This document shows positions 1 to 11,039 of a stretch of 64,000 nt of DNA, in pieces. How positions within the stretch are numbered: position 1 is the stretch's first letter; each line of letters begins with the position of its first letter. Under the pieces are notes generated by a model, which was not told the origin of the DNA, made no database searches, and saw nothing but the letters and a program-made list of their open reading frames with translations. This stretch comes from Promerops cafer (lineage: Eukaryota > Chordata > Aves > Passeriformes > Nectariniidae), in NCBI GenBank assembly GCA_013398275.1, contig VZSE01005984.1:7269-71268 (forward strand). Reading direction: 5' to 3'. Position numbers and translations under genes: made by a program.

Positions 1-330
1 TCACTCTGTTCCCTGACCCCCAACCCACTTCTGTCACTCTGCCCCTTGACCCCCAACCCACCCTGGCCATCCTGACCCCCAGTCCATCACCTTGCCCCCT
101 GACTCCCAAATCCATCACCCTGCCCTTGACCCCCAGCCCCCCCTCACCACGCTGCTCCTCGACCCCAACCCCACCCCAGCCTGTCCTTGTCACCCTGCTC
201 CTGATTCCCCACCTGCCCTGCCCACCCTGTGCCCACCTTGCCACCCTGCCCTTGACCCCCAGCCCCATCACGGTGACCCCAGAGCCATCACTCTGCTCCC
301 TGCCCACCCCGTGCCCACCCTCACCACCCT
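1..330. repeat. C-rich minisatellite-like tract
   Basis: This tract is built from diverged copies of a unit of roughly 30-40 bases containing CTGACCCCCA and CACCCTGCCC. It is strongly C-rich on the + strand, which creates long Pro/Thr/Ser frames with no coding character. It probably continues to the left of the window. Confidence 0.75.
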
Positions 331-1602
331 ACCCTTGGCCCTGCTAGAAGGGGCTGCAGGGAGCTCTGGTAACCGGGGTGTTCTCCTTAAATCCCACCCT
401 TCCCTCATATTCCCCATCTTTCATTTGCTGAACGGAAACAAAACACCAAAACATGAGATGAATAATCCCCAGCTGAGCCCAGCTCAGCAAACTGCCCTAA
501 AGGCAGCCCTGTCACGTCTCTGGAGGGCCCCGGGTGCCTGTCACAGCTTGTCCTCACCCAGAGCACCACGGGGGCACTGGGAGGGCTGCCAGAGGTTACA
601 GCAGAAGAGGACGGTGCCTGCAGTGCAGGGCTCCCTGGGCAGAACCTGCAAACCCAGCGTTGTTTTTGTGCCAGGATCTCCTGGCACTGTGCAGCTGCCT
701 TGGAGAAGGTGCTCCGTGTCCAGAGGTGGCACTGGAAGGCCGGGTTTAGCTCTGGCACTGCTGCTCTCCTGCTGGGAGTTTATTTTTGGTGCCTCCTTCA
801 GGGCTGTCTGCTCCCTGCTCTGGCATTTTTTGAGTGTGGAGGCCAGTCTGGGTGTGTTTCCTTTTACTGTGTGATTTGGATTAAAACACCAGCAGAAAGT
901 GAGGACAGAAACAACTGCCAGAGGATCCGAGTGCTTTACCATGAGTACAACAAGTGAAAGTGGTTTTTCAGAAGAAGAAAATTCTTTATCATTTCCTGTC
1001 CTAAAAATCCCTCATCTGGTAGTGAGTGGTGATTGCTGGTTGGTTTTGGCTGGATTAAACACACCCTAAATTCTTGTTTGAAATAAGTAGGGGTTGTACA
1101 TGAGCAGAATAAAGAGATAATCTAGGCTTTGCAAGAAAGCAGGCATTTTATTGGTGTTTTGTTGAGCTCTCTGAATAACCACCCACATATTTCCATTGTT
1201 TTATTCCTGGGCTTCATCTGCCAGATGAAATGCTTCCCACATTTATTTTCAGGTCCTGAGAGAGGCAAATATGTCAGGAATTTAAATGAATCCAACAGCA
1301 GCACCAGATGGAGCTTGGTATTGGGAAAGCTGGAAGGGGGGCAGGGGAAGAAGGAGATAGAGAAGAATAAAACATGTGCTTATTAAATATTATCAACAGC
1401 AAGATTTTCATGAGTGTCTGCTTGTCCCAAGCTGGAATGGCAGGTGTTAAAGAGGGCTGTGAGTGTGATTGCAAACAGAGACCAATTAGTCATGTTAAGT
1501 CTAATTGTTCTCCACACAGAGCACACCTGAACACCTGCTGGATTTGCTGTTTGCTCTGAGATTCTCCCTCCTTGCAAAGTGTTTTTCCACAAATTCTTGC
1601 AG
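331..1602. other. Unassigned sequence upstream of the first visible POU2AF3 exon
   Basis: I see no convincing exon here. The first POU2AF3 exon should be very short (in mammals it encodes only the first two residues plus one base) and should end in phase 1 before a GT. No ATG followed by a good donor in that phase was found, so it may lie here unrecognised or to the left of the window. Confidence 0.5.
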
Positions 1603-1697
1603 GAAAGCCCAAGGTGTACCAAGGTGTGAGGGTGAAGATCACAGTCAAGGAGTTGCTGCAGCAGAGGAGAGCACGACAAGCAGCCACTGGTTCAGCA
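1603..1697 (+). CDS. POU2AF3: POU2AF3 OCA-domain exon
   Basis: The acceptor is TTCTTGCAG and the donor is GCA/GTGAGTAAA. The exon is 95 nt, entered in phase 1 and left in phase 0. It encodes GKPKVYQGVRVKITVKELLQ and a short basic tail. These are the OCA residues that contact the POU domain and octamer DNA. Confidence 0.95.
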
Positions 1698-4600
1698 GTG
1701 AGTAAAAATACTGTGGTGTTTGCTTTGTACCTTCTCTTTCAATGTTTTTTGGGTTTTTTGTTGGGTTTTTTTTGTTTGTTCTTTTGCCAAGACTGTAATC
1801 TCTGGGCCAAAATCTGAATCTGAGTGTAACAGGCTGGTGAGGATGGGGGAAAGCAAAATTCAGTCAGAGCAGCTGCAGCAGTGACCTAAAGGAGTGAGGA
1901 TCTGAGGAATACAGGGAGACAGCAGAGCTGCTTTTCCAGAAAAGTCACTCCCTCCGGGATGGAAGGCTCACCTGGGCAGCCCCATCCCTCCTGGAGGAGG
2001 GGATGGAGCTCTGTGTACACACACATGCACATTCCCTCTCATTCCCTCTTCCAGCCTTTGTAGGATTCCTCCAGCTCCAGCCACTCCGGGGATTTGCATA
2101 AAGAGCTTGGCAAATCATTATTTCTTCCTGGTTCGTGACTCTGCAGCTCTTGAAGCCTTTCAGATTTCAGCTCCTGCACCTTGTTGCAGCTGATTGCACA
2201 AAAATCAGCCTGAGATCCAGGGGCAGAGAGGTCTGGGTGAAGAGAATTGTCAGGTTTTGGAAAGGCTGGGTCACTCCTCCCCTGCAGCCCCAAGAGCAGC
2301 AGCCTCTTCATCACAGCCAGGTGTCCCAGGGCTGCGTGGAACCGGTTTTCACTTCCCACCAGCGCTTCACACAACCCCTGGGGTGCCCACACAGGAAAAA
2401 GTGAAAAGTGGCAGTGAGGGAAGTCACCTCGGTGACCTGCACAAGGTATGGCCCGCCCCAAAACCCCCGGGGCTTCGGGCTGGCAGGATGTGCGCTGAGA
2501 AAAGCTCAACCTGGGGACTCCATCTCAGTCTGCCAGGGAGAAAAGGCACTCTCAGCCCAGAAGAGCCACTGTTCAAGGAATTAAATGCATGGGATGTGCT
2601 AGGAAGTTGTTGCCAGGGAAATGAGCTGCTCACTCGAGAGCATCCTGAATAAAGGAAATGAAGTGGAGGGCTGTATGAATTAAAACTGAAGGGAAAAAAC
2701 CCATCAGTATTTGTACTTGCAGAGTAAAATGCTGGCCCCCAAGCATCAATTCTCCCGTTGCACTTGGGGTGGGTTTCTTCCTTCCAGCAGGTCAGGTTCC
2801 TAGGAGTGGTTGATCTGTCTTGCTTCAGCTTCCAACATTCCTTAAAAAACGAAGCTGTCCCTTTTCAAGGAGCACTGCCAGAGCTGGTTCTCAAACGACA
2901 TCAATCCAGTCTGGTGGGATACCTGCGGTGGTCTTTAGTTAATTACTCATTCTCTGTAATATCCATCCCTAGGAATTCCTTGGGATTCCCTCCACTGTGG
3001 AAGTCACGCTCCTGGAAATTAACACCCATTCGTTTCAGAGGCAGCTCTGTAAAATCGGGAATGCAGCAAAAAGAGCCCCCCAGTGCAGAGCCGATTCGAG
3101 GGCTTCACACCGGGTTGGTGCTGTGGTTCCCAGTGCTGTCACCAGGAAAAATCGTGTTCTGCACATTAATCTAATGTTCTGTCCATGCCAGGGAGGTTTT
3201 CCCAGCCCCAGCTATGAGGGAAATAAGGTTTATTTAAAGAGTTTACTCCGAAATCCAGACTCACCTTGCTCTGCGCCTCAGCTCCTCTCCTTCCCTCCCC
3301 TTGCCTCAGGTTCCTTGGGACAGCAGCAGCAGCAACATCCAGTTTGCAGAGTCTGTGTCTCCGCCTCACCCAGGTCGGTACAAAGCCCATCCACACGGCC
3401 CTTCCCGCCCCATTCCCAAATTTTCCCCCAGCCCCGAGCCTTCCCAGCCCTTGTTTGAGGCCGGCACCGCCCGCGGTGCGGCCAATCAGCACCTGCAGGG
3501 AGCCCGTGGGACGCAGATGAGGAGCTCGGCAGCGCACGCTGCCCTCCTCCCTGGAGGTTCTTCCCACAGCAAGGAGTTGCATCCCCTTCGGGAAGGGCTG
3601 CTCATCCCTGGGAGATGCATCCAGGCTGTGGGTGCCACCGAGGGTCAGAGTGCCCTGGAGCCCCTGGCTGAGTCCTGTTCTCTTCTCCCTCTCCCTGCCA
3701 GCATCCACAGGAGTGAAATACCAGATTTTCAACACCACCAAGAGTTTCCTCCTGCCTGCGAATATCCAAGGAAAAGGGGGAAGGGGTGAAGGGAGGGGCA
3801 CTTTGGGCTCACAGATCCTTCAATTATCCCCAGCCAAAGCACAGAGGAAAGGCTGGGCAGGTGTGAGTGCACACATTGCATGGACAAGGAAACTGTTAAA
3901 TCATCGATAGCTGGGAATCCATTTGCTTATGTTAATAAAGAAACGTGAGACACGCCAAAGCTGACATGCCAAAGCCTTTTAAGGCTGGAAAGCCTCCCTC
4001 AGTTTATGTATTTTGGGTGTTTCTCACTCCCCACAGCCAGCTAAACACTGCCACCTTTGACCCTGCAATGTGCATTTCAGACCTGTGCCCTTCACGTGGA
4101 CAGGGCTTAAACCATGTTTGAACTCGGTGTGAAAAGATAATAATTCTGAAAAGCCAGATCTGCTGTGAGCTTTCCAGGAACTCACCCTTTGGCCAGTAAC
4201 ACTTCGTGGTCACACTGTCACATCGTCCCTGGCTTGCTCCATTTGTTCTGCTCAGAAGTTTGTCTCCTGTTTGTCTGGCTGTTTGGAGGATAAAAAAGCA
4301 AATTATTCTCTTGTTAACCCCTTTTTCCTGCAGGTGTAGCTGCCGCGGGTCTGGAGATGAGGCAAAGGCACCTCTGCCAGGCTGGGAAGCACAAATCACT
4401 GCCTGGCACCTTCTGGGGCTGCAAACAGTGCACAGAAGGGAGGCCAGAGAGTCTGAGGGAGATTCCAGCTGGATCCCTGTCCAAAATGCCTGGGGCCAGG
4501 AGAGTTTCCAGCATTTAAAGAGCTTTATAGCTGAGAGGGGCTGGATTCCCTGAGTTATTCCCATGCTTTTGAGCATCCCCTCGTGGTTTCAGCTTTCCTA

Positions 4601-5700
4601 CAAAATTCACCTTGCCCTTGAAAGGCCTATTTTAATGTCTAAGTTACAGGGTTACTGAGCATAGGACAGCACTGAAACCTGCCCTTTGCGAAGACAGACA
4701 CCGATTAATTTGCTGCTGTCTGCCTTCCTTTCTCTCCTAGAACCTTTTGAAGCAGAACCCATCCCTCCTGTGCCCAGCTGCTGCCCGTCCTGGCAGTTTT
4801 CCAGCTGCCTCTCCTGTGAGGAAAGCCCCGGATACCTGGAGCAGCTGATAGATTCCTGCCTGCAGTCAGAGGCACCCTCCGAGCCAGCCCTCAGCACCTT
4901 CCAGCCATCCTCACACTACACCCCAGACCCCTTCCAGCCAGTCCAGCTCTGCTTCAACCAGGGCCTGGTGAGCTTTGGGACCCAGGGGAGCAGCCACAGG
5001 TGTCCCCAGGGGGAAAGGGAGTCACTTCTGGGGCAGAGCAGCAGCAATGTGGGAATCTGGCTGCTCTCAGGATGCCCATGGGCTCTGCATGCTTTCCTGT
5101 GGGGAGCCCCAAATAAACTGGGGGAGGCTGCAGGATGGGGAATGTCCCTTCTAGAGGTCCTGGAGATTTTCTGCAAACAGCAGCACAGTTCCTGCTAGGG
5201 TTTGTCCCTACTAACAGAAACTGCCTCTGGGTTTAGACCTCCAACATCTCCCTGGGCTGCCTGACCCCCTGAGAATGGCAGCAGCACAGGAATTCTGGCT
5301 GCTGCCCACATTTCCCTGAAATCTCCCTTTTTTCCTTTTTTTTTCCCCTCTCTCTCTCAAACTCCAGGCTGCCAGCTCGCCCAGCTCAGCCGACCTGCCC
5401 AGCCCGTGGAACTCCAGCTGCTCTCCCCCTCAGCTCTCTCCCCTCACCCCGCTGACCCCCAGCCCGCCCTCAGCTCTGGACACCAAACCCTACAGCTGCC
5501 CCGGGGAGGAGTGGCCCTGCCACCCTCCGTGTCCCTTGCCCAGCCCTGCCTGCTGCTGCCCAGCCTGCCAGAGCACGGGCAGCAGGGTGCCCCAGTGCTT
5601 CCCCTGCCCCGGCACGGACTGCCTGGAATTCCTGCCGCCCCCGCCCGTGCCCGAGGACTTCTTCAGGAGGGACAGGAGCTGTGACATTTGCTACAGCTAA
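1603..5700 (+). CDS. POU2AF3: POU2AF3 (COLCA2), POU class 2 homeobox-associating factor 3; four of five coding exons
   Basis: This is an Oct-factor coactivator. POU2AF3 works in the nucleus with OCT11 (POU2F3) in tuft-cell-type lineages. Coding exons are 1603-1697, 3310-3373, 4741-4967 and 5368-5700, all with AG/GT borders and compatible phases (1>0, 0>1, 1>0, 0>stop). The OCA peptide VYQGVRVKITVKELLQQRRA lies in the first of these. The middle exon carries FSSCLSCEES and LIDSCLQSE, matching the human protein as I recall it. The protein ends in DFFRRDRSCDICYS, close to the human end DFYKRETNCDICYS. The four exons total 719 nt, so the missing first exon must be 1 modulo 3 (7 nt would fit). The last exon is unusually rich in Cys, Pro and Ser. 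PolyA signals follow at 5921 and 5979. It is transcribed towards the ankyrin exons and POU2AF1 on the other strand. Confidence 0.94.
2092..2099 (-). promoter_or_regulatory. Perfect octamer motif in POU2AF3 intron
   Basis: ATTTGCAT, the reverse complement of the canonical octamer ATGCAAAT bound by OCT1/OCT2/OCT11. It lies in the first visible intron of an OCT coactivator gene. A single 8-mer is weak evidence of function. Confidence 0.3.
3310..3373 (+). CDS. POU2AF3: POU2AF3 small exon, phase 0 to 1
   Basis: The acceptor is CCTTGCCTCAG and the donor is CCCAG/GTCGGT. The exon is 64 nt and encodes a Ser-rich linker VPWDSSSSNIQF followed by AESVSPPHPG. Its place and phases match the third exon of POU2AF1 (22666-22708). 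Confidence 0.88.
4741..4967 (+). CDS. POU2AF3: POU2AF3 exon with SSCLSCEES motif
   Basis: The acceptor TTTCTCTCCTAG follows a strong pyrimidine tract and the donor is GGCCTG/GTGAGC. The exon is 227 nt, phase 1 to 0. It reads EPFEAEPIPPVPSCC, then FSSCLSCEES and LIDSCLQSE, then PFQPVQLCFNQGL. These segments align with the middle of human POU2AF3 as I recall it. Confidence 0.93.
5368..5700 (+). CDS. POU2AF3: POU2AF3 terminal coding exon, Cys/Pro-rich
   Basis: The acceptor is CAAACTCCAG and the exon runs 333 nt to TAA. It begins with a Ser/Pro stretch. A cysteine-rich segment follows (PACCCPAC, then CFPCPGTDC), and the end is EDFFRRDRSCDICYS. The final seven residues agree with mammalian POU2AF3 except for a few charges, which fixes the gene's identity. 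The Cys-rich middle looks enriched relative to the human protein I remember. Confidence 0.95.
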   Translation, partial: AASSPSSADLPSPWNSSCSPPQLSPLTPLTPSPPSALDTKPYSCPGEEWPCHPPCPLPSPACCCPACQSTGSRVPQCFPCPGTDCLEFLPPPPVPEDFFRRDRSCDICYS

Positions 5701-5920
5701 TGGGGACTGTGGCTTCACACATCCACTCTGTCCAAATCAGATTAAATTGCCCATGAACTATGCAAAGTTGTGCTGCCTAACACAGTCCAGTTTATTCTTC
5801 ACTACTTATACATTTTTCTACATGATGCTGTCACTACATTAATCTACGGTCAGGGGTGTTTGGTTGTTGTTGTTGTGGGGTTTTTTTCCCCCTGTTTGTT
5901 TTCACTGTTGCTGTTTTTAA

Positions 5921-5984
5921 AATAAATCCGAAGCTGCCTTATCAAACACTTGTCATTAAACCAGCTCTTTTTGATACAAATAAA
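5921..5984 (+). terminator. POU2AF3 polyadenylation signals
   Basis: Two AATAAA hexamers, at 5921-5926 and 5979-5984, lie 220-285 bases past the POU2AF3 stop on the same strand. Either could define the 3' end. Confidence 0.7.
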
Positions 5985-8900
5985 TCATTTGGTGCAAATG
6001 CTGCAGCCTGGTCACTTTTCACATGCTAAAGGTCAGTGCTTTCCTCTTCTGCTGCTGATCCAGGCTGCTGACCCTGCTCTTACAGAGGTGAGGATGAGAT
6101 TTTGAGCAGCCTATTCAGTGACATGAAAGATCTCACTCACCTCTTCCAGCAGATCAAAGGTCCATATTTAATCCAGAGTCCAGCTTTTCCCAGAGCAGGC
6201 TGTGCATCACCCAGCTCTGAGCTGGGCCTGCAGCTCCTCACCCACTGCTGCAGCTCAGGCTGCCCTGCTGACATTTCCCAGTGCTTCTGGCAGAAAAGGA
6301 AAGCTGCTGTTTGCCACACCAGCCCAGGGTTTAGCCCAGGGCCCCTCAGAGGTAAAATCCAGAGCCAAACTCCTCTGGCTGCTGCTCAGCACCAGCTTCC
6401 CTGGGGAGGCAGAGTCTCAGTGAGAGGCTGATGGAGTTTGGCAGCCCTTGGTCAAGTTTGGGCTGTTGAGAAAAGGTTTTCAGCATAATCAGCTGAACAG
6501 GAGCAAAATTATTATTTTTTTTTTTTAAAGTAGGTAATAAGAAAGTTGTAATACCCGAGGATTTCCCGTTTCTTGCATAAACCCAGACCTTTCTAACATT
6601 TTGTCTTGCCTCCTCTTGGTGAGGCAGACTCAGTTTCTCAGCTGAACATTCAGACTGGAAAGAAAGAAAGAAAGAAACATCTCTCCATATTAAATTCCAC
6701 AAAAAAAGGAGGAAAAAATAACTACACCTGTGAAGAGAAATATGAATTCTATCCAGCTGTTTGCTCACCTCATCCAGACACTTCCACGCTGAACTGAAAA
6801 TCTTTGCAGTTCCTTTACCTTGTGTAAGGTAGTGGGTTTTCTTTTTTTTCCCAAAACATGCTTTAAAAATACTTTGACACCTTCAAATAATATCTCCCCT
6901 TCTTCCTAATTAACCTCAGCATTGGCCTAAGTGATAAATTCATTTTGTCACAGCAAAATATATATATTATTATATAAATTATAAAGAGCTGTAACTTTGC
7001 AGCAGTTAAAGGTGTGGTCACCCCTGTGCAGGGACACCCCACCAAGTGTCATTTTAGTAGTGCTGGCAGCTGCTTCAGCCCCTGAGTGATATTTTGGGGC
7101 ACTGAAGGGCTGAAATTCTGCCCCAGAGCTCAGCCAGTGCCAGCTACTCCTGCCTGCTGCCTCAGGAGCGGGCACACCTCGAGCCACATATCAAAACCCC
7201 TTATCAGCAACAAGAAAAAGCCAGGAGATAAGGCTGAGGCAAGAAATTTGAGGTTTCTAGAGGAAATGGGGTGTCCACATCCTCCCCATGGCTTGGAAAG
7301 GTTGGCCTGTGCTTAGCAGAGCCAGGGAGGTGCTCTCAGGGAGTAAAAGGGCACCATGAAATGATAAATAAGCATTTTAGAACACTCAATAACACATCTT
7401 AGGGTAGCAGCATAAGTGTGCACAGCAAGGAGGGCAAGTGCTGGAGTGTGACAAGGTATCTCTGACCTCCAGATGAGGTGGATGTGTAATTCTGACAGCT
7501 TATTGGCAGATTGCACACTTATCAATACATTGTGGTGTGGATCCTCCCCAGGACTGCTCTGTGCAAGGGCCCATCCCTGACCCACTGCTGGGCCCAGCCA
7601 CTCAGCAATGTCAGCACTAAAACCCCCTAAATCCCATCCTGATCCTCGGGTGATGCCTGATCCAGGCAAAAAGAAACCCTTCTCAGTGGGGGAGATAAAG
7701 ATACTTCCAGCAAAATGTTCCTACACACCAAAACCTCCAGGTTTCGTCAGCTTCCATCACATGAGCAGCACCCTTTCCATCTCTTGCAGCTTCTTCCTCT
7801 TTCCCTGCTCCTTCTCCAGCGGTTTTGCAATCCCCCCGTGCCAGACTGGAACACGTTCGAGATGCTGTCCCCACCTCCCTGCCAACAGCCCCAGGGGACA
7901 CACTCAGGACAAGTAAAAGCTTGCTGGCTGTTGACACAATGCCTTGTTGACATAAGAAAGGGAAAAAACACAACAGAGGAGCCATTCAGAGTTTGATGGT
8001 GCGTTTGCTGGCTGTGAGAAATGTATGATTTCCCTCCTTTATCCCTCCCAAAAATAAAAAGCAGTTAAAGGAAATAGCTAAAACAGAGCTGGCTCTACTG
8101 AAAGGCTGGCATTTCATCAGTCCCTGCCAGGTGAAGCCCTGAGTGCCTTTTTAAACACAAACCCGAGGATCATCTCGGGCTTACAAAGCCATCAATAACT
8201 CCAGAAGTCACCCGCAGTTACAGAGAAAAGGTTCTTATTTTCAGCTTCTCTACCAGAGAATTTGATCTAAAAGTTTCGCCTGCCAACCGACTGACAGCTT
8301 TTCTGTGGTGCCACTTCAGAACGTTTGTTTGGTGATAACGAGCCTTTGTTATTAGCAACTTATCCCAAGCCACAGGTAGGAAGAGATAAACTGTGCAAAT
8401 AAAGGGATCTCACACACTGCCAGCAAGGCTGAGCTTACAGAAGTTACAATTCCCCTGAAACAGCAATAAAAAACGGAGGGGTGAACTGTGAACTGCTTAA
8501 ATCAGTGAAAGTCACCCCAGTAGAGAAGACACTCAGGATGGGTTTGAGACTTAACAGGGATTTTCTTCACAGCCAGGCCAGGAATTGGGGAAGGGAAAGG
8601 AGAAATGGTTTTACACACAGGGGAAAGCAGCAGCTTCCAACAGTCTGGTGGCTCCAGTCCAAAGCCAACAGGAGCAGCTTGTGGACTGTGGCTGCTTCCA
8701 GAGCAGCTCTGCTGGCTGGGCTTTGGGAAGCTGAGCACAGAGAGGAGGAATCCTGGGGCTGCCATGGGCTCTTCCCACTGCAAACCTCATCCATCGGCTC
8801 CCAGCAGCACCAGCTGCCAGGGTGATGCTTTAATGGAGCCACATTCCTCCCCTACAAGGATATTTTCCCTGATATTCTGGAGATGGTGATGATTCCAGAC

Positions 8901-9269
8901 TCCCATTGACGCTGCTTTGTATGAAACACCCAACAGATGACACAATAAAGAGAAAAGCCACTCTAGGAAAGAAAGCTCCTGTATTTTTTTTCACTCGCTG
9001 CCAAAGGACTTCAGTCGCCTCACAGACATTTCTAGATGGCAAAAAGCTTTTTACATTTTCACGTGCCATGTGGTGCTCACAGTTGGACAGTTCTGCTGCC
9101 GGCAGGTTCCAGAAATTGATATTTTATCCATCATTTTGCCTTGACACATGGTACTAACTCACTGATACAGTTCTCACTCCGCTCAGGCCTCGTTGTAACA
9201 TCCCTCCAAGTGAGACAGCACAGGCTGTTGCTGGCCTGTGCTCAGATACATGAAAATTTATGCAAACAC

Positions 9270-9277
9270 ATGCAAAT
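9270..9277 (+). promoter_or_regulatory. Perfect octamer motif
   Basis: ATGCAAAT, preceded ten bases earlier by the near match TATGCAAAC, giving a small cluster of octamer-like sites in intergenic DNA. Function is not shown. Confidence 0.25.
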
Positions 9278-10226
9278 ACACGTCTGCTTCTCTGTCAGCA
9301 GGATTGTGGATACGTGTAATGAGAGGCTATGGCCCAACAGCAGAGAGGAGGGCTGGAAAATCGAGATCTCTGCATTTCTGAAGAGCTTTTGTTCCTGTCA
9401 GTTGTTTAAACACTCCAGGCCTGCGAGTGCCCCAGGAAATCCCACTGAGGCAGCCAGTGGGTGCTCAGGGAAGTGGCTGCAGTGATTTAAGAGCTCTGCC
9501 CTTCATCTCTGCTCATCCTGCTGGAGAACAGCACCTGGGCACACTGAGAAACCCCCAAAATACAGCTCAGAGCGAGCCCTGAGGACGGGACAGCCTCTGC
9601 CAAAACACGGATTTGCCTCCCTTCAGGCACTGATTGCACAGCAATTCACAAATCATTTCACAGAAACGCTAAACAGAATCTGGCAAACCCCTCTCAGGTG
9701 GGAGTGGCAGTAGGAGAGCACTCACCCCTTGCACCCTGACCCACAGACCCACAGGGGTTTGCTGCCCTAAATGCTGTTGGAGACCCGAAGGAATTCTCTG
9801 TCTCCCACACAGGTGAGGGCTCAGCTCCTCACCTGGGGGGCTTCCAGAGCTGTTCTGTGCCACCAGAGCTGGAGATTTGGGTTGGGTTGGAAGTCCCCCC
9901 TCAGGAGCCACACAAACCTGCCCCATGTCCTTGTTCCTACAGCAGCTGTCTCTTTCCTTGGGTGCCATCCTGGCCACGGGGAGCTGCTCCAGAGCCCTCC
10001 CAGAGTGCTGAGAATGGGCAGTTCCAGCTTGCAGGACCCTCCCGTGGGGCTCTTGGGTTTGGATGTCCATTCCCTCGGGTGAGATCCAGCCAGGGCTGAC
10101 TCGAGCTCTCCATCCAGGCTTTTCCCCCATCAGGATCCTGCATTCCCAGGGCAGCAGGGTCAGTGGGAACTGCACATCACAGAGGCTGCAGCATTTCCAG
10201 CAGCACAGTTTGGGGGTGTCTCAGAG

Positions 10227-10491
10227 CAGCATTTCTCAACCTTTTGTAGCCAAACTGTCACCTTGTGCTCTGTCACCTCCAAGGGTTTCAGCTGCTACCA
10301 AATCAAGGCTTGCCTGTGCTTTGAACTTATTTGGAATATCTCCTTATATATGTAGCAGTTACTTGATTTGCTCACCTCCTTGCTGGAGGTTTATTCGCAT
10401 TCTCTGTTACCAAAATTGAGTTTTCAACCATTTGAAAGCTCATCTTTTGCTGTCTGACATGCTGCTCGTGGCCACAGGCTGAGAAACACTC
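10227..10491. mobile_element. Possible hAT/Charlie-type MITE
   Basis: The left end is CAGCATTTCTCAACCTTTTG. The right end, read as reverse complement, is GAGTGTTTCTCAGCCTGTGG, so the termini are imperfect inverted repeats resembling the hAT Charlie consensus start. Flanking 8-mers match poorly, so a target duplication is not clear. The element is about 265 bp. Confidence 0.35.
10390..10395 (-). terminator. Candidate polyA signal for the ankyrin transcript
   Basis: TTTATT on the + strand is AATAAA on the - strand. It lies about 345 bases beyond the read-through stop of the last ankyrin exon at 10740. Confidence 0.4.
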
Positions 10492-10739
10492 TCACTCCAC
10501 CCTGGTTTAAGCCTGGAGGAGCAGGGATGTGCTGCAGAACCACCCTCACAGTTTTTACAGGAGGCAGAAGCTGGAGTTGAAGCTGTTCCATAAACTGCAG
10601 TTAACTCAGGATCTGGCATTTCTGTGGCAGGAGTTGAAGGCAGGTGTGACTTTCCCTTTCTTCAGCAAATGCCTGACCTGCCAAAAAATGTGGAATTTCA
10701 GGAAGCACCATCTGAGCCACCCAAAAAACTCACACACGA

Positions 10740-11039
10740 TTATTTACGCGTACATGTGCAACTAAACAAACATCCAAATATATCAGGAACATTTTTATAC
10801 CTGCAAGCACGAAACCCAGCCCCCCCTGGAGCGTGCAGGTGCCTTAGGGGAGAGCAGCAGTGTGGATCCCATACCTGATCCCCAGCTTTTCCAGGAGGGG
10901 CCATGTGGATTGGCTGGTCGTTGTCCAAATTCCGGATGCTCGGGTCTGCCCCGTGCTCCAGGAGCAGCTGGATGATTTCCTTCTGGTTCTTGTCACCAGG
11001 CAAAGCAGCTGCCATGTGCAGGGCTGTGTTGCCATGGGC
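10740..11039 (-). CDS. Ankyrin exon F with read-through tail
   Basis: The acceptor is CCTGCTTTAG. The conserved part, 11039-10875 (165 nt, phase 0 to 0), encodes HGNTALHMAAALP, IIQLLLEHGADPSIRN and LDNDQPIHM, ending GDQ. A donor, GATCAG/GTATGG, follows at 10874, where NFKBIZ-type genes splice to a short last exon. If it is ignored, the frame continues 44 residues to a stop at 10740 without family similarity. The true last exon is unresolved. Confidence 0.85.
   Translation of the reverse strand, partial: AHGNTALHMAAALPGDKNQKEIIQLLLEHGADPSIRNLDNDQPIHMAPPGKAGDQVWDPHCCSPLRHLHAPGGAGFRACRYKNVPDIFGCLFSCTCTRK

Larger units (their letters stand above)
5985..10739. other. Intergenic region between convergent POU2AF3 and the ankyrin exons
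   Basis: No exon was recognised. It holds a short GAAA run (about 6659-6677), short A/T homopolymers, a hAT-like element around 10227-10491, and a perfect octamer at 9270. The 3' end of any ankyrin transcript probably lies in its right part; TTTATT at 10390-10395 is AATAAA on the - strand. Confidence 0.55.

Noticed and set aside
92..874. 260-codon open frame on the + strand
   Set aside because: Its first part is the C-rich minisatellite and the rest has no domain or splice logic; composition alone explains it.
940..1070. Frame starting MSTTSESGFSEEEN as a possible first exon of POU2AF3
   Set aside because: No good donor in phase 1 and no resemblance to the very short mammalian first exon.
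1271..1277. ATGTCAG as the missing MSG start of POU2AF3
   Set aside because: It is followed by GA, not GT, so it cannot end an exon there.
3166..3801. 211-codon frame on the - strand
   Set aside because: It lies antisense to a POU2AF3 exon and introns and shows no family similarity.
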